A stretch of DNA of 26,839 nucleotides, taken from JALXCH01 sp964495805. GTDB lineage: Bacteria > Calditrichota > Calditrichia > RBG-13-44-9. The stretch covers positions 1 through 26,839 of the forward strand of contig CAZBWV010000102.1 in assembly GCA_964495805.1 (NCBI GenBank), in the 5' to 3' direction. The position numbers and the translations under genes are program-made. Below, piece after piece: positions 15,863 to 23,395 of the stretch (its first letter is position 1; every line of letters starts with the position of its first letter). The notes under the pieces are model-generated. The model searched no databases. It worked only from the letters and a program-made list of their open reading frames with translations, and had not been told where the DNA came from.

Positions 15863-16394
15863 TCCGGGATGGAAGAATAAAGGGAACATGAAGGTTTTGT
15901 GTCAATTATTAATTCATTAAATTTGGGTAGAACAAACATATTTTGCACGATTATGCTGGTTCCATTGAAAATATTTAATCATCTTGTGTGAGAAACAGGA
16001 TGAGGAAAACTGCTCTGTAAATTGGTAAAATTCCCGGAACGGTTCGTTGCCCTCAGAGGGTTCCGAAGTCAAAATTGAATGAACTCAGGGAACGGATGGG
16101 ATCAGGTTCGTAGGAAAAAAATTGCGTTCGGTAAGTGCAAGAGGCAATCTGTGCCGTACCAGATGGTTTAATTCTTAAAATGTTAAAACGCCTGGAAAAT
16201 ATTTTCCCGGAGAATGCTTCTTTCGACTCTGGCACATCAATATCATCCGGAGGCGGAATAGAAATTGTAAGATTCAGGGATAAGGGAATTCTGGTTTTAT
16301 GGGTGGCAGGATGAAGAATTCGGCAAATCGCACTTTGTTCGACTCCGAAAGAAGTGCCTGTCCGGATAAAAAGAAACCGACAGGTCATTTTTTT
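15863..16394. other. 532-bp gap between lptC and lptA without a convincing gene
   Basis: The left third is AT-rich and holds only very short + strand frames. A symmetric element, CGGAAC (16035-16040) facing GTTCCG (16060-16065) around CCCTCAGAGGG, lies in the middle. On the - strand a 111-codon open frame (16388 down to 16053) ends in SSFNFDFGTL; its codon use is not absurd, but it has no ribosome site, signal peptide or recognised motif. On the + strand the lptA frame stays open back to 16299. The gap may be a long leader, a gene remnant or the site of a small RNA; the sequence does not decide. Confidence 0.5.
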
Positions 16395-17492
16395 ATGATC
16401 ACCCCGTGGTGGCTATTGGGGCTGATTGTCTGGCTGGTCTGGGTCGTCGGGTATCAGGGCATTCAGGCGAAAAGTGCCGGACAATTGGAGTTGATTCACG
16501 CTGATCTTTCGCGTGGGACGGTCGTAAATGGCCGTCCTCTTCGGTTCTTAGAAGGTCATGTGCATATCCGGCAGGATTCCCTGGAATTGTTTTGCCAGCG
16601 GGCAACCTATGATGAGCAAGCTCACCAGATTATTTTAGAAGGTGAAGTGCTGTTGATACGCGGTACCGATTCTTTACGAGCGCAACATTTAACTTATTTT
16701 GAGATTTCTCAAATTGCCATTGCCGAAAAAAATGTGGAACTTCGCCGACCCAATCAATTTATGCAATGTGACTACCTGGAATATCACTACCAGACCGATC
16801 GCGTGCTGGCGCAACGGCACCTCTGGCTGAATGATGCTTCGAATCGGGTATTCATTACCGGGAGAAAAGGAGAATACCTTCCGGAAAAGGAATATGCGTA
16901 CATCCGTCATCAGGCGCACCTCTGGCGATTGGATAGCACCGCCACCGATACGTTACACATCTTTGCCCGGGAATTGCTTTATCGGTTTGGTGAACGGAAA
17001 AGTGCACTGGCCCGGGATTCGGTAAACATTCGTCAGGGGGAGCTGACCGCTACCTGCGACTCTGCTGTGTATCTGGTACGGGAGGATGTGGTGCGATTGA
17101 TGGGAAATCCCCACGCTTTGTACCGCAACAACGAGATGTTTGGTAAAACGATGGAGCTGGTGCTGGATAGTCTGGAAGTTCGGCAGGTACGGATTCTGGG
17201 CGATGCGCTGGCTATTTCCATTGCCGATTCGGTGGAAAAAAAGGAAAACCGGTTGGCGGGCAAACAGATTGTCATGTATATTTCCCAGCGCCAATTGCAG
17301 GAAATTCGAGCCATCAACCAGGCATCCAGTCAGTACTATCTGGAAGAAAACGGTGAAACGCGCGGGGTGAATGTTGCTTCGGCAGACACAATTAGAGCCT
17401 TTTTTACCGAAGGGGAACTGGACAGCATTGCGGTAATGGGAGGCGCAGAAGGAACCTATTATCCGGAAAATTATCAGGGGGAAATTCGATAG
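16395..17492 (+). CDS. lptA: LptA/OstA-type LPS transport protein (large form)
   Basis: 365 residues from ATG 16395, which starts a signal peptide (MITPWWLLGLIVWLVWVVGY). ATG 16311 and 16299 (AAGGGA at 16282-16287) are in frame and would add about 30 polar residues before it, so the start is open. The mature part repeats the OstA pattern several times: LELIHADLSRG, LRFLEGHVHIRQDSLELFCQRATY, QIILEGEVLLIRGTDSLRAQHLTY, then a second set with GELTATCDSAVYL and VRLMGNPHALYRNNEMFGK. It is twice the E. coli LptA length, like the OstA-type proteins of FCB bacteria. It would form the periplasmic bridge carrying LPS to the outer membrane. lptB follows after 2 nt. Confidence 0.85.
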   Translation: MITPWWLLGLIVWLVWVVGYQGIQAKSAGQLELIHADLSRGTVVNGRPLRFLEGHVHIRQDSLELFCQRATYDEQAHQIILEGEVLLIRGTDSLRAQHLTYFEISQIAIAEKNVELRRPNQFMQCDYLEYHYQTDRVLAQRHLWLNDASNRVFITGRKGEYLPEKEYAYIRHQAHLWRLDSTATDTLHIFARELLYRFGERKSALARDSVNIRQGELTATCDSAVYLVREDVVRLMGNPHALYRNNEMFGKTMELVLDSLEVRQVRILGDALAISIADSVEKKENRLAGKQIVMYISQRQLQEIRAINQASSQYYLEENGETRGVNVASADTIRAFFTEGELDSIAVMGGAEGTYYPENYQGEIR

Positions 17493-17494
17493 GC

Positions 17495-18259
17495 ATGGAA
17501 CACCAGCCAGACCGGAAACAGTCTTCCGTATCCGTTTTGCACACAAAAAATCTGGTTAAAATTTACGGCAAGCGTCGGGTGGTGGACGGAGTCAGCCTCC
17601 GTGTCCGCCAGGGAGAAATTGTAGGTTTGCTGGGTCCCAACGGAGCGGGAAAAACCACTTCCTTTTACATGATTACCGGAATGATTCGGCCCAATGCCGG
17701 TCAGATTTTTTTAGACGATCGGGATATTACCCGTCTGCCCATGTACAAACGAGCCAGGCTGGGCATTTCGTACCTGCCGCAGGAACCTTCCATCTTCCGC
17801 AAGCTGACTGTGGAGGAAAACTTGCTGGCAATTCTGGAAGTGCTGGGTTATTCCCGCCAGGAGCGTCGCCAGCGTGCCGATGAATTGATGGAAGAATTGG
17901 GGATTACCCATATTGCTAAAAATAAAGGCTACAACCTCTCTGGGGGCGAACGCCGTCGTACCGAAATTGCCCGGACCCTGGTAACCAATCCCAAATTTAT
18001 TTTGTTGGATGAACCCTTTGCCGGTGTGGATCCCATTGCCGTGCAGGATATTCAGAACATTGTGAAAAAACTGAAAGATAAAAATATCGGTGTGCTGATT
18101 ACCGATCACAACGTTCATGAAACTCTTTCCATTACCGATCACGCGTATTTGTTGTTCGAGGGAAAAGTGCTCAAACAGGGCAATAGTGAATTTCTGGCCA
18201 ACGATCCCGAAGCACGAAAACTGTATCTGGGGGATAAATTTCGCCTGATTCGGGATTAA
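17495..18259 (+). CDS. lptB: LPS export ABC transporter ATP-binding protein LptB
   Basis: 254 residues. Walker A GPNGAGKTT (47-55), Q-loop in ISYLPQEPSIFRKLTVEENL (a family hallmark), signature LSGGE (148-152), Walker B with D172 and E173 in FILLDEPFAGVDP and the H-loop in ITDHNVHETL. The dimer powers LPS extraction from the inner membrane together with LptF and LptG, which are not in this window. CAGGGGGA (17476-17483) precedes ATG 17495, inside the end of lptA, so translation is coupled. An N-terminal extension of about 12 polar residues precedes the ABC core. Confidence 0.97.
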   Translation: MEHQPDRKQSSVSVLHTKNLVKIYGKRRVVDGVSLRVRQGEIVGLLGPNGAGKTTSFYMITGMIRPNAGQIFLDDRDITRLPMYKRARLGISYLPQEPSIFRKLTVEENLLAILEVLGYSRQERRQRADELMEELGITHIAKNKGYNLSGGERRRTEIARTLVTNPKFILLDEPFAGVDPIAVQDIQNIVKKLKDKNIGVLITDHNVHETLSITDHAYLLFEGKVLKQGNSEFLANDPEARKLYLGDKFRLIRD

Positions 18260-18310
18260 CCAATCGGGTTGAATAAGCTTAACAACTCTTTAACTGCAGG
18301 AAGTATAGCA

Positions 18311-18844
18311 ATGAAGATTCTCAAATATTTTCTGGGACTGATGCTGGCCATGATTCTGGCCTTTTTAGCTTTTGGGTATATTATGCCTGTTGCGGATTTT
18401 CAGGTGGACGAAACCATCGAGTTGCCGGTAGAACCGGTTTTTTCCTATGTCAGCAACATCTCCCGCTGGCCGGAGTGGCAGGACGGTCTGGAAGAAGTAA
18501 AACTGCTCTCCGGGGATTCGCTGCGGGTGGGGAGTCAGTACCAACTGGTGGTGAATGATGGTAAATATCAGGTGGAACTAAGTTTAACCGTGTTGGGCAT
18601 TCGTCCGCACCGGATGATTCGCTATCGCCTGGAGGGAGACCGATTGGTGGGGGATGTGGAGATGAATTTTCAGGATTCCGGTCATGCGACGGTTGTTCGC
18701 TGGGAGGGTGAATTCCGGGGAAAAGGGATCATCTGGCGCTCCGTCGTTCCATTCATGCGCCGCGCTTTAACACGCCAGGCTCAGCAGGACCTGGAAATGC
18801 TGAAACATAAATTAGAATATCATTTTGACCCGGAAGCGAAATAA
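18311..18844 (+). CDS. Membrane-anchored SRPBCC (START/polyketide-cyclase-like) protein
   Basis: 177 residues from ATG 18311 with AGGAAG (18298-18303) 7 nt ahead; an in-frame TTG at 18269 is less likely. A single N-terminal transmembrane helix (MKILKYFLGLMLAMILAFLAFGYIM) is followed by an SRPBCC-type helix-grip domain: ETIELPVEPVFSYVSNISRWPEWQDGLEEV, GSQYQLVV, MIRYRLEGDR, VVRWEGEFRG and a long C-terminal helix RALTRQAQQDLEMLKHKLE. Such domains bind lipids or other hydrophobic ligands in a cavity. It stands 51 nt behind lptB, probably in the same operon, and faces the periplasm if the helix is an uncleaved signal anchor. A lipid-related role near LPS export is inference only. Confidence 0.75.
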   Translation: MKILKYFLGLMLAMILAFLAFGYIMPVADFQVDETIELPVEPVFSYVSNISRWPEWQDGLEEVKLLSGDSLRVGSQYQLVVNDGKYQVELSLTVLGIRPHRMIRYRLEGDRLVGDVEMNFQDSGHATVVRWEGEFRGKGIIWRSVVPFMRRALTRQAQQDLEMLKHKLEYHFDPEAK

Positions 18845-19355
18845 TCATCGAAAGATAATTCAACCGGGCAACCCATACCGGAAACCGGAAACGGAAGGAG
18901 GAAGTAACGGGGAACTGGCAAAATCCCTGTGGGAATACACAAATTGAATGAAATGAGACCACTGCACACCAAAACCGATTATCCGACCGATTAAGCTCAG
19001 CGGATTAAACTGAGTCCGATATCGCACAAAAAGTAGGAAAAGCATCCTGATAGGGAGCATTTTCTATGATACCCGATTCTGGGAAGAACCCCTGGACTTC
19101 AGAATGTGGAAAAGGACATTCCTGCACGTAAGTAAAAAGGTGGAAAATTTTGTACCGACGTTGCCGGGTATGTATTTTCGAGAGCACTCATACCGAATTG
19201 ATAGCCAGTCTGAAAAATCTTCGTCGGTTAAAATCTGACCATATCGTCTAATGCGTAATCTGAGTAAAAAATGTGCATGGTGACAAAAAAATGACTTTAC
19301 CGCCTTCTCCGGCGTTTGTTAATTTTTAGTCCCTGATAACAAAGGAGTGTTCCGG
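18845..19355. other. 511-bp region without a convincing gene
   Basis: Nothing of clear coding character is seen. A + strand frame of about 74 codons without an early ATG (19014-19238; ATG only at 19104) and short - strand frames overlap here; none has a ribosome site or family motif. An imperfect direct repeat, GATTAAGCTCAG (18989-19000) and GATTAAACTGAG (19003-19014), contains inverted CTCAG/CTGAG arms. The end holds the promoter or leader of the next gene, with a small CGCC/GGCG hairpin near 19302-19315. It may be a decayed gene or an uncharacterised RNA. Confidence 0.4.
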
Positions 19356-19943
19356 ATGCAAAAAAAGTGGGGAATTGAAATTCTATTCGTTTTTTTAATT
19401 CTGGGAACACATTACCAGTGTGATAAATCTTCCGTTTCGTTGATTCCTGTGAAACCTCCCGGTAAGTCGGATAATGTATTGATGAATAGCAGCTTTGAAA
19501 AGGATGGTCAGCCCACACTGGAAGGTTGGCGAATCGGCAATCCTCAATTGGTGCGATTTGTACACCAGGCGCCTCCGGAAGGGGGAGAGTGGTGCATTGA
19601 ATTAACCTCCGATTGGAGTCCGACGACGGGATTTATCTATACTCCGGTTCCGGAAATTCAAGATGGAGATGTTGTGCAATTATCCGGATATATTCGTTCT
19701 CCGGGTTCTGCTGGTGGCGGTTACATTGCACTGGCAATCGGTAAGAATCATTTCGGAATAAGGAAAGTAGCGTCGGTAGAAGATACGGTCTGGACGGAAG
19801 TGACGCTGATGGATACGGTCTCCTTGTCCGAAGGGGATACCCTATGGGTGGTGGTTTCGTCTTTTAATACGGAGATTGTTAGTTTAAAGGGATTATTCGA
19901 CGAGATTCGATTGTTTAAACTGGCTGACTCCACTGGTGAGTGA
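19356..19943 (+). CDS. Secreted, possibly lipid-anchored protein with a carbohydrate-binding-like beta-sandwich
   Basis: 195 residues from ATG 19356, with AAAGGAG (19341-19347) 8 nt ahead. The N-terminus is hydrophobic and ends in THYQC (C22), which could be a loose lipobox. After a proline-rich linker comes LMNSSFEKDGQPTLEGW, then GGEWCIELTSDWS, FIYTPVPEIQDGDVVQLSGYIRSPGSAGGGYIAL and a closing strand FDEIRLFKL. This order is that of CBM4/9 or galactose-binding-like domains, which bind sugars or act as spacers on secreted proteins. No catalytic part exists. It appears to be a single-gene unit, with a strong hairpin behind it. Confidence 0.6.
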   Translation: MQKKWGIEILFVFLILGTHYQCDKSSVSLIPVKPPGKSDNVLMNSSFEKDGQPTLEGWRIGNPQLVRFVHQAPPEGGEWCIELTSDWSPTTGFIYTPVPEIQDGDVVQLSGYIRSPGSAGGGYIALAIGKNHFGIRKVASVEDTVWTEVTLMDTVSLSEGDTLWVVVSSFNTEIVSLKGLFDEIRLFKLADSTGE

Positions 19944-19963
19944 TCGGCTATCGGCGGCATTAT

Positions 19964-19990
19964 TCCGGGGAGGAATTCGACCTCCCCGGA
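19964..19990. terminator. Strong hairpin between convergent genes, likely bidirectional terminator
   Basis: TCCGGGGAGG (19964-19973), 7-nt loop AATTCGA, CCTCCCCGGA (19981-19990): a perfect 10-bp GC-rich stem midway between the stops of the lipoprotein gene (19943) and the phosphofructokinase gene (20005). Neither strand shows an immediate T-run, so it may act as a transcript 3'-end stabiliser or a non-canonical terminator for both genes. Confidence 0.65.
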
Positions 19991-20004
19991 GGGCAGGTAA
20001 AAGA

Positions 20005-21360
20005 TTATTTCGTCTTATTTTCTTTCGAGGATTGTTCCTTCGCCGTTTCTTTCGATTGTTTTCCTTTCCGATATCGCTCCGGATTCAAATCCGGCATTTT
20101 CCACACGTCGTTTTCCACAACGTTGTAGAACCGCTCCTTAAATTCCTTTAAACTAATTCCAGCCGTGGCAGCATATTTGGCCAGTTCGTGTGGATCCTCA
20201 AAATCTTCCCTGGTCAAACGTAACATATACCGCCGGGCAATCTGGTAATATTCGGAGTTTACATCCACCATTCGGACTTTGGTACGTCGGGTTTTAGGAT
20301 CGATAATGTCTTCAAAGAACATGGGCACGAAGTGACCTTCCTGAATGGAGACCATGGCTGCGTTACCACCCTGAAGCAGGAACTGAGCGGCACAGTAACC
20401 CAGATCGCGAGTGTATTCCATGTCGTACGGAATGGGATCGGCGCAGCGTAATTCGTAACCGATATTTTTCGCCACGATGGTGGTTTTTATGCCAAACTTT
20501 TTCAGTTCGTCCTGAACGTGAAATTTAAGAATTTCACCGAAATTGACTTCCGCCAGCCGAATGTTGTCATGTTCGTCCCGTTCGATATTTAAGAGTACTT
20601 CCAGGTCCTGTGGATCCAGCCGTTCGACCAGACCTTCGGCGAGAATCGCCACGCCGTCCGGACGGCCATAGCTGAGTCGTTTAATGATAGCACCTACCAG
20701 AATGTCCACAATCTTTTTCAGGCGGATTTTGTGCTCCGGGAATTCCTCCGGAATCACGGTGAGTGTGGCACCGGCAGCTTTCCCGATTCCCAGCGCCAGA
20801 TGCCCCGCTTTGCGTCCCATGGACACAACAAAGTACCATCGTGAGGTGGTCTGGGCGTCCACCATCAGGCTTTTTACGATTTCTACTCCCAGATGCCGGG
20901 CCGTCTGGAAACCAAAAGTACAGATGCCGTAAGGCAGGTCCAGGTCGTTGTCGATGGTTTTGGGGACATGCACCACCCGAATGCGTCCGGCGGCTTCCTG
21001 CTCTACCCGCATGGCGCTGTAAGCGGTATCGTCTCCGCCAATGGTAATCAGTTTGTCCACATTGAGCCGGAGCAGAGAAGTCACCACATTCTCTAAATGT
21101 TGTTTGTTTTTGGTGGGATTCTCCCGGGAGATGCCAATGTAAGAGCCTCCGCGGAAGTGAATTCGGCTGACCTGTTCTATGGTTAAATGCTGGATGTGGG
21201 AAATATCCCCGCGCATAATCCATTTAAATCCGTCCCTGATGCCAATAACTTCCACTCCTTCCAGAATACTACGGATGGTTGCAGCGCTAATCACGCTATT
21301 GATGCCGGGTGCCGGACCGCCACCTACCAGAATCGCCATATTTTTCGGTGCAATCGTCAT
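20005..21360 (-). CDS. 6-phosphofructokinase, probably diphosphate-dependent
   Basis: 451 residues, longer than bacterial ATP-PFK (about 320). AAGGAGGG (21374-21367) sits 6 nt before ATG 21360; the frame is open a further 20 codons with no site there. Motifs: ILVGGGPAPGIN, RGGSYIGISR, IGGDDT (108-112), VPKTIDNDL with K134 and catalytic D137, MGRKAGHLALG. Asp at 111 and Lys at 134 replace the two glycines of ATP-dependent enzymes and are the established signature of PPi use. It would interconvert fructose-6-phosphate and fructose-1,6-bisphosphate with PPi, reversibly, in glycolysis. A TTGAAT/TAGATT promoter lies directly upstream. The C-terminal 25 residues are Lys/Glu-rich and probably disordered. 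Confidence 0.92.
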   Translation of the reverse strand: MTIAPKNMAILVGGGPAPGINSVISAATIRSILEGVEVIGIRDGFKWIMRGDISHIQHLTIEQVSRIHFRGGSYIGISRENPTKNKQHLENVVTSLLRLNVDKLITIGGDDTAYSAMRVEQEAAGRIRVVHVPKTIDNDLDLPYGICTFGFQTARHLGVEIVKSLMVDAQTTSRWYFVVSMGRKAGHLALGIGKAAGATLTVIPEEFPEHKIRLKKIVDILVGAIIKRLSYGRPDGVAILAEGLVERLDPQDLEVLLNIERDEHDNIRLAEVNFGEILKFHVQDELKKFGIKTTIVAKNIGYELRCADPIPYDMEYTRDLGYCAAQFLLQGGNAAMVSIQEGHFVPMFFEDIIDPKTRRTKVRMVDVNSEYYQIARRYMLRLTREDFEDPHELAKYAATAGISLKEFKERFYNVVENDVWKMPDLNPERYRKGKQSKETAKEQSSKENKTK

Positions 21361-21391
21361 ATCGAACCCTCCTTGCGTTAAAAACCGGGTA

Positions 21392-21420
21392 AATCTACCA
21401 CCATTTGACCGGGAATTCAA
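21392..21420 (-). promoter_or_regulatory. Candidate promoter for the phosphofructokinase gene
   Basis: On the - strand TTGAAT (21420-21415), 17 bp, TAGATT (21397-21392), giving a leader of about 25 nt to ATG 21360. The spacing is ideal and the hexamers resemble those at 3515 and 22348. It implies that the gene is transcribed separately from the nucleotidyltransferase gene 190 bp upstream. Confidence 0.6.
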
Positions 21421-21550
21421 GGCGAAATCGTTTCCTGGGGGAAAGGAAGCGGGTCAATTGAAGAATGGATGTGTGAGAAAATCTTTTTTGCGTTGAATCT
21501 GAAAGGCGGGGACGATTCCCCCGGTAAGAAACGGGATGAAGCAGAGCGCT

Positions 21551-22306
21551 TCACCCCCCAAAATTTTCCAGAACCAATTCCTGGTTTCGAATGCGGTGGT
21601 TGACCTGATGGTACAGATCGCTGGTGCCTAAGTCCACCCATTCCCCGCGATGAACGTACACAGTAAGCGGTTGCTGTTTCTGAAGAGCAGGCAGATAAAA
21701 ATCGGTGATAATGGAGGAAAAAACCGGTTGCAGGTATTGACGGGCTTCCGGGGTGAGAATCTGGTATCCCATAAAGATGCCCGTTTGCATCTCCGGTGTC
21801 GGGGGATTACCCTTCCCTAAAAAGCCACGGTGTCGGAATTGTTCATCGAAAATTACCAGGTTGTAATCCTGATAATTGCGGGAAGGATACACGGCCATGG
21901 TTGCCAGAGCCGGGTGCCGGTTAAAATGTTCCATAAACCGGGGAAGAGAAATATCCGATAAAATATCGGAATTCACGGTCAGGATAGTTTCGTTGGGGAA
22001 AAAGTGTTCGGCATAAGCAATTCCGCCACCGGTGCCCAGAATTTCCGGTTCCTGACTGTACAGGATATCCAGCTTCCCCTGGTAGCGATGATCCAGGTGC
22101 TGGCGTATTTTGTCTCCCTGGTGATGCAGATTAATCACCACCCGTCGGATTCCTGCTCTCTCTAACTTCTGGAGAATCAGGTCTAACAGGGTGGAGTTGC
22201 CCACCGGAAGCAGGCATTTGGGCAATTCCCTGGAGAGTTCCCCCATCCGCGTCCCGAACCCCGCAGCCAGTACCATGGCTGTGCGAATCCGATTGATTTT
22301 GCTCAT
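21551..22306 (-). CDS. Sugar-1-phosphate nucleotidyltransferase (MurU/GMPP-like)
   Basis: 251 residues from ATG 22306. AAGGAG (22325-22320) is better spaced for TTG 22312 (7 nt) than for the ATG (13 nt), so both starts stay open. The N-terminal Rossmann-like core has MVLAAGFGTRMGELSRELPKCLLPVG, the activator/nucleotide loop and uridylyltransferase lysine site, then GTGGGIAYA and the metal Asp in VNSDIL. A short C-terminal part carries WVDLGTSDLYHQVN. The length lacks the beta-helix of GlmU and resembles MurNAc- or mannose-1-phosphate transferases. It probably makes a UDP- or GDP-sugar for surface glycans. Substrate cannot be told from sequence. It is transcribed divergently from the decarboxylase gene. 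A TGAAGC/GCTTCA hairpin (21537-21553) covers its stop. Confidence 0.85.
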   Translation of the reverse strand: MSKINRIRTAMVLAAGFGTRMGELSRELPKCLLPVGNSTLLDLILQKLERAGIRRVVINLHHQGDKIRQHLDHRYQGKLDILYSQEPEILGTGGGIAYAEHFFPNETILTVNSDILSDISLPRFMEHFNRHPALATMAVYPSRNYQDYNLVIFDEQFRHRGFLGKGNPPTPEMQTGIFMGYQILTPEARQYLQPVFSSIITDFYLPALQKQQPLTVYVHRGEWVDLGTSDLYHQVNHRIRNQELVLENFGG

Positions 22307-22347
22307 GTTCAATAGAACGCTCCTTGTTCGTCCAATTTACATTCCGT

Positions 22348-22379
22348 TTGATTTAAATTTAAGCCAAATATATATTCAA
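22348..22379. promoter_or_regulatory. Overlapping divergent promoters between nucleotidyltransferase and decarboxylase genes
   Basis: + strand: TTGATT (22348-22353), 17 bp, TATATT (22371-22376), with a leader near 29 nt to ATG 22412. - strand: TTGAAT (22379-22374), 17 bp, TTAAAT (22356-22351). The two promoters interleave in the 100-bp gap, so polymerase binding in one direction should exclude the other. Confidence 0.55.
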
Positions 22380-22411
22380 ACAAAATGTGAATGCAAAAAA
22401 GGAATCTGCAC

Positions 22412-23362
22412 ATGAAACGAATTCTGGTTACCGGTGGCGCCGGATTTTTGGGTTCGCATCTGGTGGAACGCCTGCTGAACGAAGGAAACGATGTGCTGTG
22501 CCTGGACAATTTTTTTACCGGCTCCAAGCGGAATATCTTGCATTTAATGGACAATCACCGCTTTGAGCTGATTCGGCACGATATTACTCAGCCCATCCTG
22601 CTGGAAGTGGACGAAATTTACCATTTTGCCTGTCCCGCCTCACCTGTGCACTACCAGTACAATCCCGTGAAAACCATCAAAACGAACGTGATGGGTACCA
22701 TCCACATGCTGGGGCTGGCCAAACGGGTAAAAGCACGCATTCTGCTGGCCTCTACTTCCGAAGTGTACGGCGATCCCAAAGTGCACCCTCAACGGGAAGA
22801 TTACTGGGGGCATGTTAATCCCATAGGTATCCGCAGTTGCTACGACGAAGGCAAACGAGTTGCAGAAACATTGATGATGGATTACCATCGTCAGAATCGA
22901 GTGGATATTCGCATTATCCGCATTTTCAACACCTACGGTCCGCGAATGGCTCCCAACGATGGTCGGGTGGTCAGCAATTTCATTTTGCAGGCGCTGCGAG
23001 GCGAGGATATTACCGTTTATGGCGATGGCAGCCAGACCCGCTCCTTTTGCTATGTGGACGATCTAATTGAAGGCACTATTCGGATGATGAAGCAGGATGG
23101 ATTCATCGGGCCGGTGAATCTGGGCAATCCCGATGAATTTACCATTCTGGAACTGGCCGAAAAAGTAATCGATCTGACCGGTTCGAAGTCAAAGATCGTG
23201 TTTAAACCGCTCCCGCAGGATGACCCCACGCAACGACGACCGGATATCTCACTGGCCAGAGAAAAACTGAACTGGGAACCCACCATCCGGCTGGAAGAGG
23301 GGCTGCGCAAAACCATTGAGTATTTCGACCGTTTGTTGCGGGGTGAACCCCTGTTCCCGTAA
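22412..23362 (+). CDS. UDP-glucuronate decarboxylase (UDP-xylose synthase), SDR family
   Basis: 316 residues from ATG 22412, with AAAAAGGA 10 nt ahead; an in-frame ATG 22391 adds seven residues and lacks a site. Extended short-chain dehydrogenase fold: NAD loop TGGAGFLGSH (G8, G11, G14), FACPASPVHYQYNPVKTIKTNVMGT, TSEVYGDPKVHPQ, catalytic Y144 and K148 in CYDEGKR, RIFNTYGPRM and DDPTQRRPDIS. These last motifs are close to bacterial and plant UXS. It oxidises and decarboxylates UDP-glucuronate to UDP-xylose in the cytoplasm, a donor for capsule, O-antigen or exopolysaccharide. The Wzi-like gene follows after 33 nt, which fits a surface-polysaccharide role. Confidence 0.92.
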   Translation: MKRILVTGGAGFLGSHLVERLLNEGNDVLCLDNFFTGSKRNILHLMDNHRFELIRHDITQPILLEVDEIYHFACPASPVHYQYNPVKTIKTNVMGTIHMLGLAKRVKARILLASTSEVYGDPKVHPQREDYWGHVNPIGIRSCYDEGKRVAETLMMDYHRQNRVDIRIIRIFNTYGPRMAPNDGRVVSNFILQALRGEDITVYGDGSQTRSFCYVDDLIEGTIRMMKQDGFIGPVNLGNPDEFTILELAEKVIDLTGSKSKIVFKPLPQDDPTQRRPDISLAREKLNWEPTIRLEEGLRKTIEYFDRLLRGEPLFP

Positions 23363-23395
23363 AAAGTGAATCTACCAATCCGGAAGGGTAAGCCA

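Noticed and set aside
15896..15925. Bacteroidota-type promoter (TTTG ... TAAATTTG) after lptC
   Set aside because: The -7 pattern matches, but the spacing is off, and other promoters in the window are sigma70-like; AT-rich DNA yields such matches readily.
21507..21523. CGGGG/CCCCG hairpin between the nucleotidyltransferase and phosphofructokinase genes as terminator
   Set aside because: Only 5 bp of stem and no T-run on either strand.
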